Shown: one piece after another, positions 24,602 through 34,912 of the stretch
How the letters are laid out: the number at the start of each line of letters is the position of its first letter
Numbering within the stretch: position 1 is the first letter of the stretch
Assembly (NCBI GenBank): GCA_028015205.1
Contig: CM051516.1
Span: 28,076,593-28,140,592 of the forward strand
DNA from: Mytilisepta virgata
Taxonomy: Eukaryota > Mollusca > Bivalvia > Mytilida > Mytilidae
Direction of reading: 5' to 3'
Length of the DNA: 64,000 nucleotides
Position numbers and translations under genes: made by a program
Notes under the pieces: model-generated
What the model was told of the DNA's origin: nothing
The model's database searches: none
Seen by the model: the letters and a program-made list of their open reading frames with translations, nothing else

Positions 24602-24820
24602 TTTCTGCAACAAAGAAGCTAGTATTTTATTCTGCACCAATGAAGCTAGTATGTATTTCTGCACCAATGAAGCTAGTATTTATTTCTGCACCAACAAAGC
24701 TAGTATTTATTTCTGCAACAACCAAGCTAGAATTTATTTCTGTACCAATGAAGCTAGTATTTATTTCTGCAACAACGAAGCTAGCATTTATTTCTGCACC
24801 AACGAAGCTAGTATTGAAAA
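24602..24820. repeat. 27-bp minisatellite, about eight copies
   Basis: The unit GAAGCTAGTATTTATTTCTG + CACCAAT repeats about eight times with single-base changes such as CAACAAC for CACCAAT. The 27-bp period keeps several frames open through the block (24564-24864 plus, 24627-24845 minus). The apparent nine-residue repeat proteins (one frame reads 'FCTNEASIY') are therefore probably a by-product. Confidence 0.9.
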
Positions 24821-25227
24821 ACCGACTCGCGATGTGGTTGGTCAAAACTAACTTCCTACGATAGACGGATCAAATATGAACTTGCTCTAATCTATATACA
24901 TAATAGACTTTTTGAGGTAATTTTCTAACTGCAAGAAAGCATACAATATTTAATTGTACGGAACTACGAATGTGATTAAACATTGCATTTCTCTAATGAT
25001 CATTGCTCGCGTGTTGGGTGGTACCTTTTCATTATCACACCCGTTGCGTTGACATTTTTGCTTAACCCTTTGGCAAAAAATCATGAAAAATTAGAGTTGC
25101 ACAATTGACCACACTGACAAAAAATTAGTTTCAATGATAAAAACATTTATTGTACATGTATACAATGCAAAAGCATCATATACTAGCTTTGATTTTTCAA
25201 ATTCACTGCTTGATCCCGTTGATCACC

Positions 25228-25241
25228 GTTGCTATGGTAAC
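25228..25241. promoter_or_regulatory. RFX X-box-like palindrome
   Basis: GTTGCTATGGTAAC is an inverted repeat matching the RFX-factor X-box consensus (GTNRCC/RGYAAC half-sites with a short spacer). Further half-sites or palindromes follow within 700 bp: GTTGCTACGCAAC at 25404-25416 and CCTTAGCAACC at 25880. There is no adjacent gene to which a promoter role could be tied, so function is unproven. Confidence 0.35.
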
Positions 25242-27180
25242 ACATCAATCATCACTAACAACTTAAATTTATAAAATATAAATATGCTGAGGGTTCTTTT
25301 TTGTTCATCAGTGGAAATAGGGTCTGTTTATGGTAAATATTTTTAAGCATATCCTGAAAGTTTAACAGTTTTAGAAAATATGTGAGAAAGTTAGGTTATT
25401 TATGTTGCTACGCAACCATGAGAATTTGCCAAATGTTAGTAATTTCATATATTTTCTAAAATGTTTATAACTTTAAGATGAAATACCACCTTTAAATTAA
25501 TTATTTATTTACCTTGACAAATACCTACATATTTATGGAGGATATGACGAATGTATCCTTAGAAACCAATGACATTCCCTAGAAACCAAAGATGTAACAC
25601 TTTCTACTATATTCGATATGAAATAAATTATGAATGTCCAATTTTATTTAAAAATCTAAAATTTAGAGTAACATTAAATATTCACAGACTAAGATCATTT
25701 CTACCTCATAAAAATAGTACGTAACCCTTAATTATTACAATATTACTAAGCAACATGGTTTATTCGCTCGAAGCGGAAATTCTGTCAATTTATAATTTGG
25801 AAGTCTTAACATTATATTCCACCATAACCTGTTAATGATTTAAACCTGAATAAATAAGTGTAGAAATTCGAATATCTTTCCTTAGCAACCAAATTCATTC
25901 CCTAACAACCAAGAATGAAATACAGTTTTGAATTATAATAAGAAGGTACAAATGATTCCTTATGCAAATATAAATGTATACTTGGTCAAAGGTTTTTACC
26001 GACTGAAAAAAAGTGCAAATCATCACTGAGACAATCAAATTGTAAACACGAGAAGGGTGGCAACCATTTACAGTTCCCTATAATTATTACTTTTGTTCCT
26101 TTTTTTGTAAATGTTTCTTACTTGACAATCATAGATGTAGCTTGAACTAGCAAGTTCATGTTGAGATTTTGACAAGAATCTTTATGGTAAGTTAAGGCTA
26201 TTTTATTTCATGTACAAACTATATCAGCATCAGTATATTTCATTTGCATACAAAATTAGATAGACCAAAATGCATAAATACTAATCGGTGTTTTGGGTGC
26301 AGGTTGTAAGAGTGTTTTGCCTTGTAGAATAATGAATCCTGTCTCTTTTAGAATTTTCTCTTTGCTCTAAGATTTATGGTTATAAAAACACTAATTAGCA
26401 AATAAAGTTGTTAACTTCACTTTTTGACACTAAATAGACTAAATAAACTAATTTTTAAATTAAAACAAATATATACCAGTTTGGGAATTTTTATTTAAAA
26501 AATTTCTTGAAAGCAGTTCAATGCTTCTAAACCTTCTATATGATGAGCACATTGAAAATCCATATTCAATTGTATTTCCAACACAGCACTGTCACTGAAG
26601 CACCAATATATGTAATATGTATGTCAATTCAATTACTAGTAAATGAAAGCCTTGTAAAAAGTCATACCACTTCTTAAGGTCTTAATACCATTCAGAAAAA
26701 AAATCAAATCTCAATGACTACGACTTATATATGACTTCAATGAAGCATGTAAATATAATGTTGGATATGAATTTTTGAAAGACATTTTCCTTTGCCTGTG
26801 TTACATCAATCTGACTATGTAAACATTGTAGTGTAGAACATACATATAAAATAAGTGTTTGTTGATAAATGTAATATAAAGACTGATTTCATCAATGTTT
26901 AGCATTAATGCTACATTTTTGAAAATTTAAGAATGATGAAATGTAAATTTTATTTATTTTCTGACCGATTTATATAAAACTTACTCTTTGTAGCACAAAT
27001 TCTTCCTTGTATGGAGAAACTGTTAAACAATGCCTCAAATAGACACATGCATTTATAAGCGTTATTTTATGTATATAATAATCTTCATTCTTCAAATTTA
27101 CAAAATATCTTATTATCATCTATTAAATATGATGTTGCAGTTTGAAAATTACTATATTTTTTTTATAAATAGATTTATTG

Positions 27181-27300
27181 GGGCCATTTTAGCCTAGTGG
27201 TCTAGGTAGTTTGTCTATCTATTTATAATCACTAGCCTGTTAGCACCGAGTTCGTGAATTTAATCCAGCTTGTGGTGTGGTATTTTCAGCTCCGATCTAA
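27181..27300 (+). mobile_element. SINE fragment, 5' part
   Basis: GGGGCCATTTTAGCCTAGTG + GTCTAGGTAGTTTGT is a diverged tRNA-like head of the same SINE as at 6.4 and 18.0 kb. It continues through 'ATCACTAGCCTGTTAGCACCGAG' and 'CTCCGATCTAAATT', then stops. Body and tail are absent. Confidence 0.65.
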
Positions 27301-28184
27301 ATTAAATGTGTTACGATTTATCATGAAAGACAAATATATATACAGTACATGTAGTTTCTTAAATTTATTTGCTAAGAATTCACTATTTTCCAAAATTAAG
27401 AAACGAACTTTATCCATTATAAAAAAATTTGGTTAAAAAATAGTAGGATACCGCCTAGAAAATTCTTCACCATAAAATGAAATGCTTTAATAATGAACCC
27501 AAAATTAACTAATCAAATAAAGGCTTAAAATGTATCCCCGTTTCGTTGTAACACCCGAATTTTTTAAGAGAAAATAACCATTCACAGCTGTAGCGGATAG
27601 AATTTCAGAACCACAAGTAAATTATCAACGTTATGAACAAGACTGAGACGAAGAAAATTGTAAGAAATGAATGCTGTGGGAAAATGCACCCATAAGAATA
27701 GAAAAATTATAGCCCGGGCCACATTTTTTTTTAATTTAAATAAATATTTCACCGACTAACACTGTAGCTTTGATGGAAAACCACCTATGATAGGTGTAAT
27801 GTAGGTAATTTTTTTACTTAGGTTTAACTTAAAAGTGGCTGTACTTGGTATATTAGACGGAACCTATTAAAATGGACCAAATAAGGACCGTTTTTGTAAA
27901 GCTTGATTTAAAATGTCTCTGGTGTTGTTTCAGAAAAATATCTTAGGAGGGGAATTTTCCACTAAAGTCCTAAGTGATTGTGGCCATTGCGGCCATTTTT
28001 GTCGTCAGATAAATTCAGAAAGAGGACCAGCTATGTACCTTTGTTATAAGGTTTAGATCAAATAGGTCGTATGAAGATTTACAACCGGTATAGGTGAGCT
28101 AAACATATATTAAAATATTGACCCACTGAATATGTTCTTTGGCCATATAGTAATCTGTTAATTTCCTTTATCATTTGGGCATGC

Positions 28185-28465
28185 TTGAGGTGGTATCTAA
28201 CACTACAGGGAGATAACTCTGTAAAATCAGCTAAACGTTTTAATAACGTTGTGTTGTTAATGGAATATTAAGCTTTTCAATGATCAATATTAGTGTTTGT
28301 CAAACTGCTATACAATCAGTGTAATTTTTCTGATGAATTGGTTGGTTCAAATGTTTTGAAATTTTAAAATTTTTGTCAATGGGTCAAAGTAAATACTTTG
28401 TCAAAATTTTATGAAAATTAAACGAGCCAAATTAATTTTAGTGAAAGTGTTGGGTACCACCTTAA
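28185..28465 (-). mobile_element. TTAA-ended MITE, copy 1 (281 bp)
   Basis: The right end is GTTGGGTACCACCTTAA. The left end is TTGAGGTGGTATCTAACACT, a mutated form of its inverted repeat. It is the reverse-complement copy of the element at 32934-33214. Both are 281 bp and share 'CTACAGGGAGATAACTCT', 'AACGAGCCAAATTAATTTTA' and 'TTTACTTTGACC'-type blocks. TTAA termini are the hallmark of piggyBac-superfamily target sites, so this is inferred to be a non-autonomous piggyBac-like element. No transposase is present. Confidence 0.8.
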
Positions 28466-28637
28466 TATTCGATATTGCACTCTAAATACATTACGTATTC
28501 TTACATAATTTACATGTTTTATAAACATATTTTAACTACATACATACGGAAACAAGAAATGATTGACTTAATTAAAATTAAATAATTGATAAACTGTACT
28601 GGAATATTAATATTGATCCTAGATTTTTCATTTATAT

Positions 28638-28919
28638 GTGGATAAGTTTTATATTGATAACGAAGAGGCGGAAAAGTCGTCTATTTCATTGCATCCGCTA
28701 TGTCTGGTTATTCAGCTCTTATTTCTTGTACTAATCACAATGAACCAATATGACAAGCCAATTCCTGTATTCCTTATTATTACTGTCCGATATATTATTC
28801 AATCATTCACGTTTGACTTTTTGGAAGCAATTTCAAATATTTCTTTGTTTCTGATATATACATTTGAAGCAATATTTCAAAGAGATGGAAAACAAACTGG
28901 AAATGTGCAGAAAACTTAA
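28638..28919 (+). other. Open frame of unknown status, 93 codons
   Basis: The frame starts MDKFYIDNEEAEKSS and contains two or three hydrophobic stretches ('LCLVIQLLFLVLI', 'VFLIITVRYII', 'ISLFLIYTFEAIF'), which would be membrane segments if it were translated. I recognise no family and see no convincing splice signals. A second frame follows at 28986-29258 after a TTTATAG/GTGG sequence that could serve as an acceptor. Chance occurrence in AT-rich DNA is the more likely explanation. Confidence 0.15.
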
Positions 28920-29300
28920 TGAAAAGGGGCCTTGACAGTACATAACAAAATCTGTTCACCGTCGTTCAATATTAAGGGTTTATAGGTGGTATTTTCATAC
29001 TTCATTCCTATTGAAAGTGACTACAATCTGGAGCCCTCAATTAGAATTTATATAAACAAAGTACCGAAAACAAATGGAATAAGAGAACTTGTTGATCCAC
29101 AAAAATTAAACAGATTCAGGCTATTCTTTTTCGACTCTGGAGTATACAACTACCTGTCAACAACTGTCAGACCATTAATGGGGGAGCAGGACAATTTCCC
29201 GCTTATCTTAATAATTCTCCAGATAATTATCGCTTTTAGCAATAAAAAACTAATATAAAAATATATAATTTTAAATATTGTTTTATTTTTTTTTCGAATA

Positions 29301-29505
29301 TTGTCCAAGCTAATACCGTTAATAATGCAAATATATATTTCTTCCAATATAAAATATTGTAAAACCGTTTAATTAATTATTAATAAATTGAGAGTAATTA
29401 CTTTGATAACATTGGTGCAAATAATCAAACAGGTTCATATTTTTGAAATTGTTTTTTTTTTTTTTTGTAAATAAAACTTCAGAAGGACGGTATTAGCTTG
29501 GACAA
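29301..29505. mobile_element. Hairpin element with perfect 19-bp terminal inverted repeats
   Basis: TTGTCCAAGCTAATACCGT at 29301-29319 is perfectly complementary to ACGGTATTAGCTTGGACAA at 29487-29505. The 167-bp interior is AT-rich and contains a T run (about 29451-29466). Size and perfect inverted ends suggest a MITE. I could not identify a clear target-site duplication. Confidence 0.55.
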
Positions 29506-29699
29506 GCTAGAATCAATTGCTTCTAATTACTGACAATTAAAGTTTAATGGGACAACGTTGTTATCATCAAAACTTGTCTACTTTTTATGAAATTGCTATT
29601 TAAAAAAAAACACCAGGAATTTTTAGTAAAAAATATTTTTTGTCTTTAAAAAATTGAAAGAACAAGCCAAAGGGTTATATAGAAAACTAGTTCACTCTA

Positions 29700-29780
29700 A
29701 TAATAGCTCTTACAAGTAGATTGTCTTTGGGGAGCGGGGGCAGTTGTCCATGTGGCAATTACCCGGGGCGGTTGTCTTAA
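29700..29780. repeat. GC-rich dispersed repeat phrase
   Basis: GGGGCAGTTGTCCATGTGGC, AATTACCCGGGGCGG and TTGTCTT form a phrase I associate with dispersed bivalve repeats rather than coding sequence. A 90-codon minus-strand frame (29710-29982) ends in it. The upstream part of that frame has no recognised domain. Confidence 0.35.
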
Positions 29781-30778
29781 TATCATATTCTTGCCAGACA
29801 GCATTCCCCTGCAAGCCCAACAATAAACTATCAGAGTACTGCAAGTACTTCACATAGGCCTTTTTAGCAGGCATAACTACTTCTAATAAGGAAGAAGACC
29901 AGCCAACAGATTCCTGCTCTTTTTCAGGAAGAATTTTTACTTTGTCCTGCACACTGTAGTGTACAAAATACTTTAGGAGCAAAGAACGTCATTTTAATAG
30001 AAACTAAAGTAAAACTCAAAATAAATATTTTGGATCTACAGGAAATATAAATTTCTATTTTCATTTATTCAATGACACAAAGCTTTTAATGAACTGATAT
30101 TAAAAATCTATTTTTCATAATGAAAGTCATTGATGAAATATTATATATATGATTCTTTATTACTTTCCACTCAATTTTCACTTAGGTCATGATTTTTTCT
30201 CAGAACATCAACAGACAATCTAGCTGAGGATAGTCAGAAAAGCACAATTTATATACATATACATGTAGATATATTTTTTTTGTAGGAGATAGAAACAATT
30301 CTAACTAGAAGAATACAGAAATTAAATTTAATCTTTCATTTTTGTAGTTTTTATTTGGGTGTAAAAGCCTTGGCCGAAGTACATTAAGAGGCAGCAAATT
30401 CCTTAGTCCCAGCAACTGTGGTGAACCCCAAGAAGTATAAAATCTAACATCGGTAAAAGTGCAAGATTGAGAATTCTCAGATATCCAAAGGTTATTTGAC
30501 GAGGCTTGCCAAGTCAGAGACTATTGGAATCTTACCCTATGATTCTGAGATTTCTCTATCTTACAGTTTGACTGGTATTTGATTCTTTTTTCTTATTCCT
30601 ATGTCTTTTAAATATAAGCAAATAAGATACAAAGCGGCCTTTTTTTCTATTTTCATTTTAGCGAGTTACTTCCGTTTTTATAACATCATAATAATTGGAA
30701 CATGCTTCTGGAAGCGTTGATCATGTTGATTTTCCGGATAGTGAAAATATATTTCATTGCTATATTGGTTGTAATTTG

Positions 30779-30991
30779 ACTTTCGATGAAAGGTTGTGAG
30801 TTCGAATCTCACTTGTGTTGGGGTGTGTCCGACGCCGATCTTAATTGACAATTTTACTATGGAAGGCCGGTGGTTCTCTCCGGGTACTCCGGTTTTCTCC
30901 ACCAATAAAAACTGGCTGCCGCGAAATAGCCAAATGTGCTGAAAACGGCGTAAAACCCCAACTAAACAAACAAACAAACTTTCGGTGAAAG
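30779..30991 (+). mobile_element. 5'-truncated tRNA-derived SINE with target-site duplications
   Basis: The element itself spans 30793-30977. It begins at box B (GTTGTGAGTTCGAATCTCAC), runs through GGTGGTTCTCTCCGGGTACT and CTCCACCAATAAAAACTGGC, and ends GCTGAAAACGGCGTAAAACC + CCAACTAAACAAACAAAC. Box A and the tRNA head are missing. It is flanked by ACTTTCGATGAAAG (30779-30792) and ACTTTCGGTGAAAG (30978-30991), a 14-bp target-site duplication with one later change. The minus-strand 154-codon frame across it is a shadow. Confidence 0.85.
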
Positions 30992-31173
30992 AATTTAGCT
31001 TCTTAATATTTTTACTCACCATTATAACAATAAAAGTAAAGGCTGGAAAAGCACTAATACAACATGTAGCTAGTGTAGCTTTTCTCATCCGGCTTCCCTG
31101 AACAAGATATAAAAATCTAACCCTCCGAAAATGTTGGACCAAGGCTTAAGAAAAAACAGTTTCTGCTATGCAT

Positions 31174-31192
31174 ATATACCCCCCCCCCCCGC
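31174..31192. repeat. Poly-C run
   Basis: A run of about ten C after TATATATA. Similar G or C runs occur near 9421, 17771, 21017 and 46914. Confidence 0.85.
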
Positions 31193-31287
31193 TGTCTAAT
31201 AAATCCATTAGCAGTCGCAAATCGAAAAGGGAAACACATTTTTTTGTTACTGCGGATCAAACGTCAACTGATTCCCCCTTCAAGTTA

Positions 31288-31485
31288 TTACTTTCGTTTT
31301 CCTTTCGATGACATTTTAATACTGAGAAATTCGTGTAATTCGTGAAGATGGTCGTAAAATGTCCATAGTGATGACGGAAAACAACACTTGATCAGTTTTT
31401 GCGAGACAATCATGGTTACATGAAAATTCTCTCGAAAATCAAATAAGCTGATAAATTTATACACGGGTGATGCCAGTATATACAA
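31288..31485 (-). pseudogene. Decayed reverse-transcriptase relic (probable)
   Basis: The minus-strand frame contains 'ASPVYKFISLF', 'DFRENF', 'VSQKLIK', 'SSLWTFYDHLHELHEFLSI' and 'KM'. In the same order, the RT fragment at 12130-12660 has 'ASPAYGVYVSQL', 'DFRQRG', 'LSQKLLN', 'SSLKKFYGRHHELIDHYSV' and 'KM'. The collinear matches with small gaps suggest an old, heavily mutated copy of the same retroelement. Catalytic residues lie outside the surviving piece. The match was made by eye. Confidence 0.45.
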
Positions 31486-31809
31486 CTTACGAACAAAATA
31501 AAAGGACGCGGTGAATAAACCCTTGGCTAAAAAATCCTACGTATATATATGCATCCGTAGAGATTTCTCTATGTCAAATGACCTTTTATGGTATTATCTG
31601 GAGACGCCAATCAAAAGTGTCGTTAAAAACAACTGCATAAGAATTGGAAACTTGCCGATTCAACACTTATCAGTGTTGTACGATTATTAAATATAGTTTA
31701 TTTCATACCAAGAAAACAATATTTGCTTCACTTTGATAACCTTTTTTTCGAAAAGCATGTAGTTTTTTTTTTAAAAGATATGTCCCCTGATAATTAAGAA
31801 GACATATTT

Positions 31810-32030
31810 ATGATATTATTCTGATGTGAACCTGATTTGTACAAGATCGACGAGCTGAGCTACCTCGCACGTTAACAGTCCACTGGAAGACATATATGTC
31901 ACCCAACCCAAACTTTGATTCGACCAGTCTCTGCAATTACTCCTATTTAACTCAGAAGCAGCAGGTACCATTTTAACGTATTTAGTTTGACCCGGACGGG
32001 AACGAACCCAAAACATCCATATTCGGGTTG
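31810..32030 (-). mobile_element. SINE-like dispersed repeat (GTTCCCGTCCGGGTCAAAC type)
   Basis: On the minus strand it begins near 32015 with GGGTTCGTTCCCGTCCGGGT + CAAACTAAATACG. It continues through 'GCTGCTTCTGAG', 'GAGACTGGTCGAATCAAAG', 'TGACATATATGTCTTCCAGTGG' and 'GTTAACGTGCGAGGTAGC', and ends 'TGTACAAATCAGGTTCACATCA'. I recognise it as a frequent molluscan repeat with a tRNA-like GGTTCG-containing head. The 66-codon minus-strand frame is a shadow of it. Confidence 0.6.
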
Positions 32031-32039
32031 TGAATGCTA

Positions 32040-32930
32040 ATATAAGGTAAAAATATGTCGATATTATTTATTTCTGCCTATCACTTATGATGGATATTAT
32101 CAATATGTCACAGTAAGAAAATAAAATGTTCCCTCGGTGACACATATCTAATATTATCCCAGTTACATATTTGTTGAGTAAACGATATTCTGCTAAGTGC
32201 GCTAAAAAAACTCAGTAAAATATATGTCAGACTACAGCATATCAGTCTTTACAGAAAATTTCAAGCCGCAATAATCGATCTATATTTATACATGCGACAT
32301 GAAATATTATTTAACCGAGTCCTATAATAATATGTGTAATGCATGAAGATGACATTTAGGTCACATAATCGTCTCGTGTTTCTTTATATATAAAGTATAA
32401 ATACCTGCTCATTGTATAAGATGTCTTATAATAATTAAAAAATATGCTGCCGCTTGGTTAATAACTTTGGGTTGACTCTAGAAAGGCACTATTGTATGCA
32501 TCATGAAATTTTGCAGATAAATTATTGGTTCATATTTATATAACAGAAATTGTGAATTTTATCCTGTATTTCACTTCCAGGGCCATTTTCAAACAGTCGC
32601 CTTTTATCCTGGTATTTGGCCTCTAAAGATTTTCTAATAATAAGTGACAAATAAGTTACTAAAACTTTTTCCTAAATACCCGAATATCTCTTTGAAAGAC
32701 AGTTCTAACACAAATTTGCCAAATTAATATCTTTAAGACAGTGTTTTAACGTGAAGGACACTCAGAAACTAACTATTTGCTATAAGTCAGTTCATGTATC
32801 TCAATTCAGTAGAATGGTTTTGGTTTTGAATGTCCTTCTTTGTCTATAATTCAAAAATGATACTAATTGACCTTTTTGTGGTAAAAATTCGAACGCATAA
32901 AATTATAAAGCATAAAATTGTTATTTGTTA
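32040..32930. other. AT-rich stretch, no gene seen
   Basis: No open frame worth reporting and no repeat identified between the SINE-like element and the TTAA MITE. Confidence 0.5.
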
Positions 32931-32933
32931 ATA

Positions 32934-33214
32934 TTAAGGTGGTACCCAACTCCTTGACTAAAATAAAATTGGCTCGTTTAATTTTCATAAAATTTTTAGG
33001 AAATATTTACTTTGACCTGTTGACATAAATGTTGATTTTTTTTAGTAAATAGAATTTCAAACTTCGCGGGAATAATTTCATTGAATATATAGCAGTTTGG
33101 CAAACATCAATTTTGATCATAGAGAAGCTTAATGTCTCTTTACTTATTAAATTTGATTAAAACGCTCTGGTGATTTTAAGAGTTATCTCCCTGTAGTGTT
33201 GGGTACCACCTTAA
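32934..33214 (+). mobile_element. TTAA-ended MITE, copy 2 (281 bp)
   Basis: The ends are TTAAGGTGGTACCCAAC (left) and GTTGGGTACCACCTTAA (right), perfect 17-bp inverted repeats that include the TTAA. The interior carries 'AATTGGCTCGTTTAATTTTC', 'TTTACTTTGACC' and 'GAGTTATCTCCCTGTAGTG', all present in reverse complement at 28185-28465. No coding capacity. The perfect ends suggest that this is the younger of the two copies. Confidence 0.85.
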
Positions 33215-33639
33215 AATGCAATTGTATACAATTGTTTACGATAAAAAGTAGGTAAATATTTAAGATTAAAAAATCAATGGTTATGAGTGAAATAAATATA
33301 GAGAAAAGAGGCACTATTCCTTTGTAACTGTTGCTGATTAAGAAAATATAATCAAGCTAAGAGTATGAACGGCCAACATGTAAACAACGTATTGTTACGA
33401 AGGGCTGTAAACAAGTAAGTTCGTAGTAGTAACCTCATTTATGTAATTTTATACGCTGTTTGATTAAAAGCATTGTTTTCTCGACAAATTTGAGATGAAT
33501 GATTGGTGGTAATATTTTAACCAATCAATTTAATCCATTTTCTAACTTCCGGTGAATGACGTCTGCGATAATTGGCTGTGAATAATGTTGAACGTTGGTA
33601 AATTTACGTAGGTTTGGACATAATATTGTAACAGTTATG

Positions 33640-33792
33640 ATTTTGTTGTGAAGTAGTCTATCTTTAATTGAAAAGGACTGCCATTGTTCCTGTCTGTGGT
33701 TCTTTCCGCCTTCCCCACCCATAAAAAAAATTGCCGTCAATATCTAATTACCCTGAAAGTGGCGTTAAACCCTAGTAACATTAACAAAAACT
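33640..33792 (+). mobile_element. SINE fragment, 3' part
   Basis: TGTGGTTCTTTCCGCCTTCC + CCACCCATAAAA, then 'TTACCCTGAAAGTGGCGTTAAACCC' and an AAC-rich tail. The 'GAAAGTGGCGTTAAAC' end is a common molluscan SINE 3' end. The tRNA-like head was not found upstream. Confidence 0.5.
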
Positions 33793-33799
33793 CATTTTA

Positions 33800-34440
33800 A
33801 GTTTAGCCTAATTGCAATGTAATGTTCTTTCATCATTACATCTCAGCATGCAAAATGTAATGAAAAGAATTATTACCTAATATTCTGTATAACCACAATA
33901 ATTTGTAAACTGCAAATTATATTCGTGACGATGAAGACTTAGATTTCTTTGGAATGCATTTTATTTATTAAACTCCAAATGGTTAAATCAATATGTTACT
34001 TTTAACAATTTTCCTTAAATTAAAAAAAGCCAAAAATACTGTGTCATGAATATAAATTTGAAATTTATAAATCGACATTTTACACATAATTGACTTCAAC
34101 ATTCCAGATACCGTTAAAATCGGTGTTTTACTTTAACGCATGATTATAGTCTTCTTTTCCTCAATTTGTTTTCATTTGGGGTTTACTTTGCTTCTTCTCG
34201 CGGTCAGGTAGACCTGTTGAACCCTGCTGAGCAAGGGGTAGGTGGAAGTATGACTTTGATCAGGATAAGGGTTACATTGCTAATTGATAAGTCAATAGTC
34301 AACTCTAAAAGTATATATGAACACCAAATGGTCTTTAAAACATAAAATGTCAGAATATATCGTCTAGTAATGAATATTTACGCACCTCTTATTTTCGCGC
34401 AGTGTTTATTTTCCGGTTTATAATATTTACATTTCGGTAT
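33800..34440. other. AT-rich stretch, left flank of the large array
   Basis: Unique AT-rich sequence with no gene. It meets the first array module at TAT|TTAAGGGGG, so the left edge of the array falls on a TTAA. Confidence 0.5.
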
Positions 34441-34912
34441 TTAAGGGGGCACTACAGTAAATAGCTGGAGCAATTTCGACAGAGTACGAAAGTAGTACAA
34501 AATAATTCCTATGGGTTTCGGCGTCGATCTGTCACAACTAATGCCACAATCTAAAGCATAAACAAGTGAATTTATTCTGGAAAGGAATGAATACCCTACG
34601 AAATACACTTTACGGCATGTCAATAACCCTTAAAAGTTTCGAGAACTGGACATATTAATGAGCCTGTAATTTCCGGTATTCAGTTCGAAGTGATGGGGCA
34701 AATTTTCACCGGGAAATTTGAAACGAGAAAAAATTTCTTATTTGGTAAACAATGTACTGTTCAAGTACAATTTTCTAAGACAGCTTTTATTTGAAAAACA
34801 TGTCAACATATTGCCCGACTTGGGAAAATTCATTTTATATTTTTCCCTAATTTTTGAAAATGACGAATTTAACATTGAAGTAAACGGGGGCTCGATTTAG
34901 TGGTGTGCCTTC
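34441..34912. mobile_element. Module B, copy 1 (472 bp, TTAA element)
   Basis: It begins TTAAGGGGGCACTACAGTAA and ends 'ATTTAGTGGTGTGCCTTC', with the next module supplying TTAAG. Read from the right, the end is TTAAGAAGGCACACCACTAA. The two termini match at 17 of 22 positions, so B has terminal inverted repeats bounded by TTAA. It has no transposase. The 60-codon frames (34441-34623 minus, 34718-34900 plus) have no recognised domain. Inferred to be a non-autonomous piggyBac-like unit. Confidence 0.7.

Larger units (their letters stand above)
24870..28180. other. AT-rich stretch with X-box-like cluster, no gene seen
   Basis: No supported gene. 25228-25910 holds several RFX-type motifs, listed separately. 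27181-27300 is a SINE fragment, also listed. About 27900-28100 contains 'GTGGCCATTGCGGCCATTTTTG' and a GGTGAGCT end, a remnant of the GCTCACC-type repeat found at 10.0 and 18.3 kb. Confidence 0.45.

Noticed and set aside
24602..24820. CRISPR-like array
   Set aside because: Repeats are directly adjacent with no unique spacers; it is a minisatellite in eukaryotic DNA.
29710..29982. 90-codon minus-strand exon
   Set aside because: Its C-terminal third is the GC-rich repeat phrase at 29700-29780. The rest has no recognised homology, although a short exon cannot be fully excluded.
30678..31142. 154-codon minus-strand gene
   Set aside because: Most of it is the antisense of the SINE copy at 30793-30977.
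31816..32016. 66-codon minus-strand gene
   Set aside because: It coincides with a SINE-like molluscan repeat.
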